A stretch of DNA of 64,000 nucleotides from positions 434,001 to 498,000 of the forward strand of contig NZ_JACLCP010000002.1 in the NCBI RefSeq assembly GCF_014243395.1, read 5' to 3'. Shown piece by piece: positions 53,329-63,585 of this stretch; the first letter of the stretch is position 1; each line of letters opens with the position of its first letter. The notes beneath the pieces were generated by a model. It made no database searches. It saw only the letters and a list, made by a program, of their open reading frames with translations, and was not told the DNA's origin. A program made the position numbers and the translations under genes. This stretch comes from Winogradskyella flava (GTDB taxonomy: Bacteria; Bacteroidota; Bacteroidia; Flavobacteriales; Flavobacteriaceae).

Positions 53329-55866
53329 TTAGTTTTCAGTATCGTTATTATCAATAGCCGTGCCATCTTCATTAAGATTCTCATTTTCAGATATTTCAGA
53401 ATCAATTTCTTCAGAATCATCTTCATCATCTTTCATCACTTTTGCCACAGCCGCAATGGAATCATTCCCTTTTAGGTTTATCAATTTCACTCCTTGAGTT
53501 GCTCTACCCATTACGCGTAAATCTGCTACTTCCATACGAATGGCAATTCCAGATTTATTAATAATCATAAGATCGTCCTCGTCCGTAACATTCTTAATTG
53601 ACACTAAGTTACCTGTTTTTTCTGTAATAGAAATGGTTTTTACTCCTTTTCCCCCTCTATTGGTAATTCTGTAATCTTCTAAACTCGAACGTTTTCCGTA
53701 CCCATTTTCAGAAACAACTAAGATGTTACTCTCCATATCGTCCACAGCAATCATACCAATGACTTCGTCTGTTTTTTCATTCTGAAGTCTAATACCTCTA
53801 ACACCGGAAGCATTTCTGCCCATTGGTCTTGTTTTAGCTTCTTCAAATCGGATAGCCTTACCAGATTTAAGCGCCAACATTACTTGACTTTCACCTGTAG
53901 TTAACTTAGCCTCTAACAGCGTATCATCTTCTCTAATGGTAATTGCATTAATACCATTAGTTCTTGGACGAGAATATTGCTCTAGAGATGTTTTCTTAAC
54001 CTGACCTTTTTTGGTCGCCATTATAACGTAGTGGCTATTTATATAGTCTTCGTCTTTCAAGTCTTGTGTACAAATAAATGCCATTACTTTATCATCCTGT
54101 TCGATATTGATAAGGTTTTGTATTGCTCTTCCTTTGGATGTTTTAGCGCCTTCAGGAATTTCATAGACGCGCATCCAGAAACATTTTCCTTTTTGAGTAA
54201 AGAATAACATGTACTGGTGGTTAGTACCTACAAATAAATGCTCTAAGAAATCCTCATTTCGTGTTGTAGATGCTTTTTGACCAACTCCTCCTCTATTTTG
54301 TGTTTTATATTCTGTAAGCGATGTTCTCTTAATATAGCCTGCATGAGAAATTGTAATAACTACTTTCTCATCTGGAATCATATCCTCGATACTCAAATCA
54401 CCTCCAGCATATTCTATGACGGATCGTCTTTCATCTCCATATTTATCTCTAACAACTTCCAATTCGCCTTTAATAATATCCATACGACGCTCTTTCTTGT
54501 CTAGGATATCTTTAAGATCTTCAATTGTTTTCATTAATTCGTCATACTCCGCGCGAAGTTTATCCTGCTCTAAACCTGTTAATTGGCGCAGACGCATTTC
54601 TACAATAGCTTTAGCCTGAATCTCCGATAACTTAAAACGCTCCGTCAATTTAGCTCTTGCCTCATCTGCATTTGCAGACGCTCTAATAAGCGCTATAACT
54701 TCATCAATATTATCTGAAGCTATGATTAACCCTTCTAAAATATGAGCGCGCTCTTCAGCTTTACGTAATTCGTATTTTGTACGTCTTACAACTACTTCAT
54801 GCCTGTGCTCAACGAAATAATGAATTAGGTCTTTTAAATTCAATAATTGAGGGCGTCCATTGACAAGTGCAATATTATTTACACTGAAAGACGATTGCAA
54901 CGCCGTGTACTTATATAATTTATTTAAGACAATATTTGGAATAGCATCTCTCTTCAAGACATATACGATACGCATTCCGTTTCTATCAGACTCATCCCGA
55001 ATCGTAGAAATACCCTCAAGTTTTTTATCATTCACCAAGTCGGCAGTCTTCTTGATCATATCTGCCTTATTCACTTGGTAAGGGATTTCATTTACAATAA
55101 TGCACTCACGACCATTGACTTCTTCAATATTGGCCTTACCACGCATTACAATTCGACCACGACCTGTATGAAAGGCTTCTTTTACACCATCATATCCATA
55201 AATGGTTCCTCCCGTTGGAAAATCAGGAGCCTTGACGTGCTGCATCAGCTCATCGATCTCAATATCAGTATTGTCTATGTAAGCGATAGTACCATTAACA
55301 ACCTCTGTTAGGTTGTGAGGTGGCATATTAGTAGCCATACCAACCGCTATACCCGAAGCACCATTCACCAATAAACCAGGGATACGTGTCGGCAATACAG
55401 TTGGTTCTTCTAGAGTATCATCAAAATTAAGTTTATGATCTACAGTCTCTTTGTCAATATCTGCCAACATGTCTTCAGATATCTTACGCATACGTGCTTC
55501 TGTGTAACGCATTGCTGCAGGACTATCTCCATCTACAGATCCAAAGTTCCCTTGACCATCAATTAACATATAACGCAAGCTCCATTCTTGTGCCATACGT
55601 ACCATTGTATCATAAACTGATGTATCACCATGTGGGTGATACTTACCCAAAACCTCACCAACAATTCTTGCGGATTTTTTATGCGCTGTATTTGCTCTTA
55701 CACCAAGCTCATGCATACCGTAAAGTACACGTCTATGAACTGGCTTTAATCCATCTCTTACATCTGGTAACGCACGTGACACAATGACCGACATTGAGTA
55801 GTCAATGTAAGCCGATTTCATTTCATCTTCAATGTTAATTGGAATGAGTTTTTCTCCTTCTGCCAT
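53329..55866 (-). CDS. gyrA: DNA gyrase subunit A
   Basis: 845 aa. The start is [20 protein letters not shown], the catalytic Tyr is in [12 protein letters not shown] near residue 121, and the quinolone region reads [15 protein letters not shown]. Thr stands where E. coli has Ser83, with Asp87 kept. The six-bladed C-terminal DNA-wrapping domain contains the GyrA box-like [11 protein letters not shown]. The tail is acidic ([14 protein letters not shown]). It forms the A2B2 gyrase that introduces negative supercoils. GyrB is elsewhere. Confidence 0.97.
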   Translation of the reverse strand: MAEGEKLIPINIEDEMKSAYIDYSMSVIVSRALPDVRDGLKPVHRRVLYGMHELGVRANTAHKKSARIVGEVLGKYHPHGDTSVYDTMVRMAQEWSLRYMLIDGQGNFGSVDGDSPAAMRYTEARMRKISEDMLADIDKETVDHKLNFDDTLEEPTVLPTRIPGLLVNGASGIAVGMATNMPPHNLTEVVNGTIAYIDNTDIEIDELMQHVKAPDFPTGGTIYGYDGVKEAFHTGRGRIVMRGKANIEEVNGRECIIVNEIPYQVNKADMIKKTADLVNDKKLEGISTIRDESDRNGMRIVYVLKRDAIPNIVLNKLYKYTALQSSFSVNNIALVNGRPQLLNLKDLIHYFVEHRHEVVVRRTKYELRKAEERAHILEGLIIASDNIDEVIALIRASANADEARAKLTERFKLSEIQAKAIVEMRLRQLTGLEQDKLRAEYDELMKTIEDLKDILDKKERRMDIIKGELEVVRDKYGDERRSVIEYAGGDLSIEDMIPDEKVVITISHAGYIKRTSLTEYKTQNRGGVGQKASTTRNEDFLEHLFVGTNHQYMLFFTQKGKCFWMRVYEIPEGAKTSKGRAIQNLINIEQDDKVMAFICTQDLKDEDYINSHYVIMATKKGQVKKTSLEQYSRPRTNGINAITIREDDTLLEAKLTTGESQVMLALKSGKAIRFEEAKTRPMGRNASGVRGIRLQNEKTDEVIGMIAVDDMESNILVVSENGYGKRSSLEDYRITNRGGKGVKTISITEKTGNLVSIKNVTDEDDLMIINKSGIAIRMEVADLRVMGRATQGVKLINLKGNDSIAAVAKVMKDDEDDSEEIDSEISENENLNEDGTAIDNNDTEN

Positions 55867-56129
55867 ATATAAAATTAATTAGGTTTTTTTGTAGGTTTTC
55901 AAAACGTGCTAATATAAGCAATTCAGCAGTGTTTAAAGAGAATCTGAATGTCATTTTTAGGAGTTTTTATTAACAATTTTTGATATCTTTTTGGTTAATA
56001 ACTAACCTAGAATTTACTTTGATTTAAAATGCTTTTTTAGTCTATTCGTTCATACTTATTATTTAAGGTATAATTTTTGCCTTATAGATAATATGTTTTT
56101 ATTATTTTTAATGCAGAAAGGAATTTACT
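55867..56129. other. Divergent intergenic region gyrA-clpC
   Basis: 263 bases, strongly AT-rich, carrying the promoters of both genes. No canonical TTTG-N19-TAnnTTTG pair stands out. TATAATTTTTG near 56080 is the best -7 candidate for clpC. No stress-regulator palindrome (CtsR or HrcA type) was recognised. Confidence 0.5.
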
Positions 56130-58685
56130 ATGGACGATAATTTTTCCCCAAGAGTTAAAGATGTCATTGCATATAGCAAAGAAGAGGCCCTGCGGTTAGG
56201 TCACGATTTTATAGGCACTGAACACTTAATGCTTGGACTATTAAGAGATGGCAATGGCAAAGCTATTGATATTTTGAGCGCTTTAGATGTAGACCTTAAT
56301 CACTTGAGAAGAAAGGTTGAAATCTTAAGCCCGGCAAACCCTAACATTACAACTACATCGAACGAAAAGAAAAACTTGCATTTGACGAGGCAAGCAGAGC
56401 GTGCTTTAAAAACTACTTTTTTAGAAGCTAAGTTATTTCAAAGCACTTCGATAAATACAGCACATTTATTATTGTGCATATTAAGAAACGAAAATGATCC
56501 AACCACCAAGCTTTTAAATAAGCTTAAGGTTGACTATGATAACGTAAAAGAAGAATTTAAATCTATGATTACTAGCGAAGATGATTACCTAGACACTCCG
56601 AAAGCAGAATCATTCTCTGATGATGATATGAATGAAGCAGAAGATGATGCAAAACAAAATCCATTTGGAGGAAGCCAGTCTAGCAAAACAAATAAGAAAT
56701 CCAAAACACCTGTTTTAGACAATTTTGGAAGAGACTTAACCGTACTTGCTGAAGAAGGAAAATTAGATCCCGTAGTAGGCCGCGAAAAGGAGATACAACG
56801 TGTATCCCAAATTTTAAGTAGAAGAAAGAAAAATAATCCCTTACTAATCGGAGAGCCAGGTGTTGGTAAATCTGCTATTGCGGAAGGGTTGGCGCTTAGA
56901 ATCGTAAAGCGTAAAGTATCTCGTACCCTATTTAATAAGCGCGTGGTCACCTTAGATTTAGCCAGTTTAGTAGCCGGAACTAAATATAGGGGGCAGTTCG
57001 AAGAGCGTATGAAAGCTGTAATGAACGAGCTAGAAAAGAATGATGATATTATTTTATTTATAGACGAGATCCATACCATAGTAGGTGCTGGTGGCGCTAC
57101 AGGAAGTTTAGATGCTTCGAATATGTTTAAGCCTGCTCTAGCAAGAGGAGAAATACAGTGTATTGGTGCTACGACACTAGACGAGTATAGACAATACATT
57201 GAAAAAGATGGTGCTTTAGAACGTCGTTTCCAAAAAGTCATTGTAGAACCTACATCAGTTGAAGAGACTGTTGAAATTCTCAATAATATTAAATCTAAAT
57301 ACGAAGAGCATCATAATGTCAATTATACAGACGAGGCTATCGAAGCTTGTGTAAAGCTAACTAATCGCTATATGACGGAACGTTTCTTGCCAGATAAAGC
57401 CATTGATGCTTTAGATGAAGCTGGTTCTCGTGTACACATTACCAATATTGATGTTCCTGAGCAAATCCTTGAATTGGAGAAACAACTTGAAGAAGTTAAG
57501 GAAACCAAAAATAGTGTTGTTAAGAAACAGAAATATGAAGAAGCTGCAAAGCTGAGGGATGATGAAAAGCGCTTGGAGAAAGAGTTGGCTTCTGCTCAAG
57601 AAAAATGGGAAGAAGAAACCAAGCAGCATCGTGAAGTAGTTACAGAGGACAATGTAGCCGATGTTGTTTCTATGATGACTGGTATTCCTGTTAATAAAAT
57701 AGCCCAAACAGAGATTAATAAATTGTCTCAACTTCCAGACCTAATTAAAGGAAAAGTGATTGGTCAAGACCCAGCTGTCAATAAAGTTGTTAAAGCCATA
57801 CAGCGAAATAGAGCTGGACTTAAAGATCCGAATAAGCCAATCGGTTCATTTATTTTCTTGGGACAGACTGGTGTTGGTAAAACACAACTCGCAAAAGTAT
57901 TAGCTCGAGAGTTATTTGATAGTGATGATGCACTTGTTAGAATTGATATGAGTGAATACATGGAGAAGTTCGCCATATCACGATTGATAGGTGCTCCTCC
58001 TGGATATGTTGGTTACGAAGAGGGTGGGCAGTTGACTGAAAAGATTAGACGTAAACCATACGCAGTTGTCTTGTTAGACGAAATAGAAAAGGCACATCCA
58101 GATGTGTTTAATATGCTCTTACAAGTACTAGATGACGGCTATTTAACTGACAGTTTAGGTCGTAAAATTGATTTTAGAAACACTATCATCATTATGACTT
58201 CTAATATTGGTGCTAGAAAATTAAAGGACTTTGGTACTGGAGTTGGTTTTGGTACTTCTGCAAAAGAAGCTCAAGAATCTGATTATGCAAAAGGTATTAT
58301 AGAAAATGCACTCAAAAAAGCATTTGCACCAGAATTCTTAAATAGAATAGATGATGTTATTGTCTTTAATGCTCTAGAAAAAGAAGATATTAATAAAATT
58401 ATTGATATTGAACTAGTAAAGCTTATTGAAAGAATCAAGGGCATAGGTTATGAACTTAAACTTACAGATAAGGCCAAAGACTATATTGCAGAAAAAGGCT
58501 TTGATAAGCAATACGGTGCAAGACCTTTGAATAGAGCCATACAAAAATATGTAGAAGATGCTCTGGCTGAGGAAATCATTAATTCCAATGTACATGAAGG
58601 CGATACCATAACTATGGATTTAGACGCCAAAAATGATGTATTAAAAATTAAGATCAAAAACTCAAGTAAGACTACAGAATCTTAA
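56130..58685 (+). CDS. clpC: ATP-dependent Clp protease ATP-binding subunit ClpC
   Basis: 851 aa. Two N-terminal Clp-N repeats (SPRVKDVIAYSKEEALRLGH). The first AAA+ domain has Walker A LIGEPGVGKSAIAEGLA near residue 240, and the second has FIFLGQTGVGKTQLAKVLA near 570. An UVR/M-domain coiled coil with KKQKYEEAAKLRDDEKRLEK lies between them, the hallmark of ClpC over ClpB. RIDMSEYMEKFAISRLIGAP and the C-terminal GARPLNRAIQKYVED are typical. It unfolds proteins for ClpP in general stress responses. Confidence 0.95.
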   Translation: MDDNFSPRVKDVIAYSKEEALRLGHDFIGTEHLMLGLLRDGNGKAIDILSALDVDLNHLRRKVEILSPANPNITTTSNEKKNLHLTRQAERALKTTFLEAKLFQSTSINTAHLLLCILRNENDPTTKLLNKLKVDYDNVKEEFKSMITSEDDYLDTPKAESFSDDDMNEAEDDAKQNPFGGSQSSKTNKKSKTPVLDNFGRDLTVLAEEGKLDPVVGREKEIQRVSQILSRRKKNNPLLIGEPGVGKSAIAEGLALRIVKRKVSRTLFNKRVVTLDLASLVAGTKYRGQFEERMKAVMNELEKNDDIILFIDEIHTIVGAGGATGSLDASNMFKPALARGEIQCIGATTLDEYRQYIEKDGALERRFQKVIVEPTSVEETVEILNNIKSKYEEHHNVNYTDEAIEACVKLTNRYMTERFLPDKAIDALDEAGSRVHITNIDVPEQILELEKQLEEVKETKNSVVKKQKYEEAAKLRDDEKRLEKELASAQEKWEEETKQHREVVTEDNVADVVSMMTGIPVNKIAQTEINKLSQLPDLIKGKVIGQDPAVNKVVKAIQRNRAGLKDPNKPIGSFIFLGQTGVGKTQLAKVLARELFDSDDALVRIDMSEYMEKFAISRLIGAPPGYVGYEEGGQLTEKIRRKPYAVVLLDEIEKAHPDVFNMLLQVLDDGYLTDSLGRKIDFRNTIIIMTSNIGARKLKDFGTGVGFGTSAKEAQESDYAKGIIENALKKAFAPEFLNRIDDVIVFNALEKEDINKIIDIELVKLIERIKGIGYELKLTDKAKDYIAEKGFDKQYGARPLNRAIQKYVEDALAEEIINSNVHEGDTITMDLDAKNDVLKIKIKNSSKTTES

Positions 58686-58706
58686 CGATGGAATAGGTAG
58701 TTCATC

Positions 58707-58737
58707 AAAAACTCCTTCTTTTTGAAGGAGTTTTTTT
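58707..58737 (+). terminator. Intrinsic terminator after clpC
   Basis: AAAACTCCTTC, a T4 loop, then GAAGGAGTTTTTTT. The stem is strong and lies 21 bases after the clpC stop. Confidence 0.9.
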
Positions 58738-58768
58738 ATACCTTCAAAGTATCTAAGCTCAATTATTC

Positions 58769-59140
58769 ATGAAAGTATCCCTAACCTTCGACTTTTGTGA
58801 TATGACGATTTATGATAATTATCTCGTCGTTGTTATAAAAGAAGGAGTCAATATTACGCCAGATCACAACAGTGTTCTTCTAGAAGTTACTGAAATGTAT
58901 TTTTCAGACAAACCTTTTGTTTACATCACTCATCGACTAAATTCTTATTCTGTAGATCCAAAGATTTATTTCGAAACCGTTAAGATAGAGAACTTAAAAG
59001 GCTTTGCGGTTGTATCCAAAAACTATCAAGCTAAAATCAATGCGCAAATAGAGCAAATGTTTTTTACCAAGCCTTTCGAAATTTTCACAAAACTCGACGA
59101 AGCCATTGAATGGGCAGAAGATGTAATAAGCAAGAGCTAG
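58769..59140 (+). CDS. STAS/SpoIIAA-like protein
   Basis: 123 aa, soluble. Alternating strands and helices (MTIYDNYLVVVIKEGVNITP, PFVYITHRLNSYSVDP, NLKGFAVVSKNYQAK, then FTKLDEAIEWAEDVI) resemble the SpoIIAA/STAS-like fold seen in small flavobacterial proteins. No Ser phosphorylation site is obvious. The role is unknown. It sits alone between the clpC terminator and hutH, which converges with a 15-base gap. Confidence 0.65.
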   Translation: MKVSLTFDFCDMTIYDNYLVVVIKEGVNITPDHNSVLLEVTEMYFSDKPFVYITHRLNSYSVDPKIYFETVKIENLKGFAVVSKNYQAKINAQIEQMFFTKPFEIFTKLDEAIEWAEDVISKS

Positions 59141-59155
59141 ACATATTCGATAAAA

Positions 59156-60691
59156 TTAATGCTTCTCTACACCATAATTATTCAGAAATAATTCTTCAAC
59201 CTCAATATCTACATCTTTCAAAAATTGAATAGAAGCCTCAATATCATTGTGAAGAACTTCATCCTCTTTAATAAATGGCACCACCTTTCTGTAATGCCCT
59301 AAGAAAGATTCTAATAAAGGTGATGTCTTTAATGGTCGTCTAAACTCTAAAGCTTGCGAAGCGTTCATGAGTTCGATGGCAATAACGCGCTCTACGTTAA
59401 TTATCAAATTGTAAGCTTGTGTTGCGGCATTAGCTCCCATACTCACATGATCTTCCTGCCCATTACTTGAAACAATACTATCAATACTGGCAGGAGTTGC
59501 TAACTGTTTGTTAGCGCTCACTATACTTGCAGCAGTATATTGTGGAATCATAAAACCAGAATTCAATCCAGGATTATCCACTAAAAATGCAGGCAAACCT
59601 CTCAATCCAGATACGAGTTGAAATATACGACGTTCAGATATATTCCCTATTTCAGACATAGCTATTTTCAAATAATCAAGAGCCAAAGCCAGTGGTTGAC
59701 CATGGAAATTTCCCCCAGAAATAATTAGATCTTCTTCGCTAAAGATATTTGGATTATCTGTCACAGAGTTTATTTCAGTTAAAATAACTTTCTCCACAAA
59801 ATCCAATGTATCCTTAGTTGCACCATGCACTTGTGGGATACAACGAAACGAATAAGGATCTTGTACGTGTTCTTTTTCTCTCTGAATTAATTCACTACCT
59901 TCTAAAAGCTCATTAAAGCGTCTAGCTACCTTTCTTTGACCAGGATGAGGTCTTACATCATGCACTAAATCATGGAAAGGATCCAACCTGCCATCAAAAG
60001 CATCTAAGGAAATCGAAGCAATAATATCGGCCAGATAAGATGTCTTATGAGACATTAACAAAAGATAGACACCATAGGCACTCATGAATTGAGTACCATT
60101 TAATAATGCCAAACCTTCCTTGGCTTCAAGCTTTATAGGTTGCCAATCAAACTTTTCCAATAGCTCAGAAGCTTCATAGTCTTCACCATTATGTACTACC
60201 ATTCCTTTTCCTAATAACGGCAAGGCTAGATGTGCTAATGGCGCCAAATCGCCAGAAGCTCCAAGCGAACCTTGTGTAAATACAAAAGGAAATATATCAT
60301 TATTAAAGAATGCTATAAGTCGGTTTACAGTTTCCAATTGCACACCACTGTGACCGTAACTAAGCGATTGAATCTTAAGAAGTAACATTACTTTTACAAT
60401 AGATTCTGGTACGCGATCCCCTGTACCACAGGCATGAGACATGACCAAATTTTCTTGTAGCTTGGTTAAATCCTTATTAGAAATCTTAACATTATAAAGC
60501 GAGCCAAAACCAGTGTTGATACCATAAATTGGTTTTTCATTATTGCTAAGTTTATCGTCCAAATAAATCTTACATGCCTTTATTTTTCTTATTGATTCAT
60601 CTGAGAGCTTCAACTTTTTATTATTCTTAAAGATGTTGTATATCTTAACAATATCCAAAGCTTCAGAAGAAATGATATGATAGTTATCCAT
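59156..60691 (-). CDS. hutH: Histidine ammonia-lyase
   Basis: 511 aa from the ATG at 60691 (MDNYHIISSEALDIVK). A TTG eight codons earlier would extend it but is not preferred. The MIO-forming Ala-Ser-Gly lies in GSLGASGDLAPLAHLALPLL near residue 145, and GINTGFGSLYNVKI, NGTQFMSAYG and QEDHVSMGANAATQA complete the family signature. It deaminates L-histidine to urocanate. The other hut genes are absent from this region, apart from the formimidoylglutamase at 332. Confidence 0.94.
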   Translation of the reverse strand: MDNYHIISSEALDIVKIYNIFKNNKKLKLSDESIRKIKACKIYLDDKLSNNEKPIYGINTGFGSLYNVKISNKDLTKLQENLVMSHACGTGDRVPESIVKVMLLLKIQSLSYGHSGVQLETVNRLIAFFNNDIFPFVFTQGSLGASGDLAPLAHLALPLLGKGMVVHNGEDYEASELLEKFDWQPIKLEAKEGLALLNGTQFMSAYGVYLLLMSHKTSYLADIIASISLDAFDGRLDPFHDLVHDVRPHPGQRKVARRFNELLEGSELIQREKEHVQDPYSFRCIPQVHGATKDTLDFVEKVILTEINSVTDNPNIFSEEDLIISGGNFHGQPLALALDYLKIAMSEIGNISERRIFQLVSGLRGLPAFLVDNPGLNSGFMIPQYTAASIVSANKQLATPASIDSIVSSNGQEDHVSMGANAATQAYNLIINVERVIAIELMNASQALEFRRPLKTSPLLESFLGHYRKVVPFIKEDEVLHNDIEASIQFLKDVDIEVEELFLNNYGVEKH

Positions 60692-60766
60692 AGACCGTGA
60701 AGTTGTAATATCCAAAATTGAGAATATTTTTTGGTTTCACAACAAATTGTTAATAATTCCTCTCAG

Positions 60767-60797
60767 TTTGAAATCAATAAGGCAATGATTACATTTG
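60767..60797 (+). promoter_or_regulatory. Promoter of the TlpA-like gene
   Basis: TTTG at 60767-60770, a 19-base spacer, then TACATTTG at 60790-60797: an exact match to the Bacteroidota form. The ATG follows 22 bases later at 60820. Confidence 0.75.
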
Positions 60798-60819
60798 AAG
60801 CCAATAAACTAATTTAGTT

Positions 60820-61860
60820 ATGAAAAGATTAATTGTATTTTGCATCATTCTCGTTTTGATATCTTGCAAAAAGGGAGAGCCCAAAGATTATGCTACCCTT
60901 TCTGGGAAAATTGAAAATCCTCATGAAAGCAATACCCTGAAAATTTTTAAAGGTAGAGATTACGAAAAAATTATTAATCTAAATGATAACGGTACATTCA
61001 AGGATACTTTAAAAGTTGAAGAAGGTGATTATAATTTTCAGCACGGCAATCAATACGGTCAGATTTACCTAAAGAACGATAACGAATCCTCATTTACAAC
61101 GGATCATGATAATTTCATAGAGACCATTGAGTTTGGTGGTGATGCCTCTGATATCAACAATTTCTCCATTCAGTCTTTCTTGCTTGGCAATAAACACTTC
61201 AATAAAGAACTTGTCATGAGTGGAAATCAAGACGATCTGAATAACGCCTTGAAAAATTACCGTTCGGATTATGAAGCATTGAAAACAAAATTTACTGAAG
61301 TAGATTCTATTCATTTAGCTTCAATGGACAGAAACATTACTATGACAGAACAGCAGATTAATAGAATGATGTCCTCAAAAATTGCATTACGTTCTACATT
61401 CCCTAAAGGAGCACCTTCTCCGAAGTTCAGCGACTATGAAAACTATGCTGGTGGTAATACCTCACTTGAGGATTTAAGAGGTAAATATGTGTATTTTGAT
61501 ATTTGGGCAACATGGTGTGGTCCTTGTAAAGTTGAAATCCCTTCGCTTAAAAAAATTGAGAAACAATTTGAGGGAAAGAATATTCAGTTTGTTAGTATTT
61601 CAGTTGATGAAGGAAGAGGTTATAAAGGAGATGCCGCAGCTGCATATCAAGGTTGGAAGAAAATGATTGCAGAAAAAGAGCTCGGTGGTATCCAATTAAT
61701 GGCAGATAATGGTTTTAGATCAGATTTTATTCAAGCATATAAAATACAAGGTATCCCAAGGTTTATTTTAGTAGATCCTGAGGGGAATATTGTTGATGCA
61801 GACGCACCAAGACCATCGAACCCTGAGTTAATTGAATTACTAAATTCTCTAGATATATAA
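60820..61860 (+). CDS. TlpA-type thioredoxin-fold lipoprotein
   Basis: 346 aa. The signal peptide ends in VLISC, a lipobox. Residues about 25-200 form a DUF4369-like beta domain and a helical linker. The thioredoxin domain follows, with YFDIWATWCGPCKVEIPSLK (Cys-Gly-Pro-Cys) near 235 and the cis-Pro in IQGIPRFILVDPEG. It probably reduces disulfides in the periplasm while anchored to a membrane. It has its own promoter and a terminator behind it. Confidence 0.92.
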   Translation: MKRLIVFCIILVLISCKKGEPKDYATLSGKIENPHESNTLKIFKGRDYEKIINLNDNGTFKDTLKVEEGDYNFQHGNQYGQIYLKNDNESSFTTDHDNFIETIEFGGDASDINNFSIQSFLLGNKHFNKELVMSGNQDDLNNALKNYRSDYEALKTKFTEVDSIHLASMDRNITMTEQQINRMMSSKIALRSTFPKGAPSPKFSDYENYAGGNTSLEDLRGKYVYFDIWATWCGPCKVEIPSLKKIEKQFEGKNIQFVSISVDEGRGYKGDAAAAYQGWKKMIAEKELGGIQLMADNGFRSDFIQAYKIQGIPRFILVDPEGNIVDADAPRPSNPELIELLNSLDI

Positions 61861-61876
61861 AGAAAATAGTATTAAA

Positions 61877-61911
61877 TAAAAAAAGCCTTCCAATTATAGA
61901 AGGCTTTTTTT
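61877..61911. terminator. Bidirectional intrinsic terminator
   Basis: AAAAAAAGCCTTC, a short loop, then GAAGGCTTTTTTT. It is shared by the convergent TlpA-like and nnr genes. Confidence 0.9.
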
Positions 61912-61943
61912 GTATGCTATATTTTTTATCATCCTTTATAATT

Positions 61944-63506
61944 TTACCCTTGCTTTTCCTGTTGCCCTTCTTGTTCCTGCGACTGTTCTGGTTGCTTAAA
62001 TAAATCAATATAGGCTTCTCCAATGGTTTCGATAATATGACTAGCTATTAAACTCTGATAACCATAATCTTCTAAAGAAATATCGGCAGCCTTTCCATGA
62101 AGATAAACACCAAAAATTGTTGCGGCTAATGGCTCATAACCTTGTGCAATTAAACCAGAAATAATTCCCGTTAAAACATCTCCACTTCCAGCTGTCGCCA
62201 TACCAGGGTTTCCGGTAGTATTGATGTACAACTTATCTTGATAAACCGTAATGGAGTTGGCTCCTTTTAAAAGCACGATAACATTGTACTTCTTGGACAA
62301 CGTTTTTGCCTTTTCAAGTTTGTCAAAATCATCAGACCACTTACCTACTAAACGTTCGAGTTCTTTTGGATGCGGCGTCAATATCGTCTGCTCTGGCAAC
62401 AACTGTAATAATGCTTTCTTTTTCGACAATAAATTTAGACCGTCTGCATCGATAACCAGAGGTGTTTTATTATTTTTTAAAAATGCCTCAAACGCTTTTG
62501 CCGTTTCCGGAGCTGTTCCAAGTCCTACTCCAAAACCAATAACACTTGGTACAATTCCAAAGTCAATATTAGCAATAAAAGCCTCTTCTTTATCCGTTAT
62601 GACCATTGCCTCCGGCAAAGAAGATTGAAGACTATGGTAGCCGCACTTCGGAACGTAAGCTGTTACTAAACCAGCGCCAGAACCAAAAGCGGCTCTACTC
62701 GCTAAATTAACCGCACCTATCTTTCCATAGCTTCCACCAAGGATCATAACATGACCAAAATCTCCCTTATGCGCAAATTTATCGCGTGGCTTGTAAAGTG
62801 GTAATACTTCAAACTTAGAAATTAGCTCCACTTCCGTTTCAGTTTGCATTAAATAATCCCTATCTATTCCAATGTCCAATACTTCCCATTGCACAGTATA
62901 CTTGGCGGTTTCTGGTAAAAAGAACACCAACTTTGGAGATTGAAAGCTAATGGTGTAATTGGCATAGACTACGGCATTTTCATCTTCTACAGCCTTGTTG
63001 GTATATAATCCTGACGGAATATCGACTGATAATGTAAATGCCTTTGACGCTCTCCATCGTTGAAATAATTCTTGTACCCAATCATTAGGCGGACGATTTA
63101 AGCCAATACCAAAAACTGCATCAACGATAATATCTCTTTCCTCTATCACAATTTCAGAAAAATCTGCACCACAACTCAGCATTTTAGGCCAATCTTTAGT
63201 AACATTTTTAATACGGTCGTAATTGATCAAAAAATCCTTGGACCGTTTATCGCTGCAATTTATAATGTATGTGATAACATTATAACCATGAGTAATTAAA
63301 TGTCTTGCCAATACCAAACCATCTCCTCCATTATTGCCAATACCACAGAATACATGGATAGGCACTTGCGCACCTTGCATTCGCATGTGAATCCAATTAA
63401 AAATTTGTGTTCCTGCGCGCTCCATTAAATCTGTAGATGATATGTTTTGCCGTTCTGCAGTGAGCTTATCGCCTTCGTAAATTTGTTCTTTTGAGAAAAC
63501 TTTCAT
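61944..63506 (-). CDS. nnr: Bifunctional NAD(P)HX epimerase/dehydratase Nnr
   Basis: 520 aa. The N-terminal YjeF epimerase domain (about 1-215) has HVFCGIGNNGGDGLVLARHL and VDIPSGLYTN. The C-terminal ADP-dependent dehydratase (about 225-505) has HKGDFGHVMILGGSYGKIGA, LTPHPKELERL and NTTGNPGMATAGSGDVLTGI. Together they repair hydrated NADH and NADPH. The C-terminal tail is a Gln/Glu repeat (SQEQEGQQEKQG), unusual but short. It is monocistronic and converges with the TlpA-like gene. Confidence 0.95.
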   Translation of the reverse strand: MKVFSKEQIYEGDKLTAERQNISSTDLMERAGTQIFNWIHMRMQGAQVPIHVFCGIGNNGGDGLVLARHLITHGYNVITYIINCSDKRSKDFLINYDRIKNVTKDWPKMLSCGADFSEIVIEERDIIVDAVFGIGLNRPPNDWVQELFQRWRASKAFTLSVDIPSGLYTNKAVEDENAVVYANYTISFQSPKLVFFLPETAKYTVQWEVLDIGIDRDYLMQTETEVELISKFEVLPLYKPRDKFAHKGDFGHVMILGGSYGKIGAVNLASRAAFGSGAGLVTAYVPKCGYHSLQSSLPEAMVITDKEEAFIANIDFGIVPSVIGFGVGLGTAPETAKAFEAFLKNNKTPLVIDADGLNLLSKKKALLQLLPEQTILTPHPKELERLVGKWSDDFDKLEKAKTLSKKYNVIVLLKGANSITVYQDKLYINTTGNPGMATAGSGDVLTGIISGLIAQGYEPLAATIFGVYLHGKAADISLEDYGYQSLIASHIIETIGEAYIDLFKQPEQSQEQEGQQEKQG

Positions 63507-63585
63507 GTATTAATTCTGTATATTGAATGCTAATTTCCCTGTAAAAATAACATATTCCAATTCAATTGGATAATAATATATTTAG

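Noticed and set aside
53329..55866. Quinolone-resistance mutation in gyrA (Thr at the Ser83 position)
   Set aside because: Thr or Ser is a normal wild-type residue at this site in many bacteria, so no resistance can be claimed.
56585..57283. 232-aa minus-strand open frame inside clpC
   Set aside because: It lies fully antisense to strongly conserved ClpC motifs and has a low-complexity Ser/Pro-rich product with no homology features.
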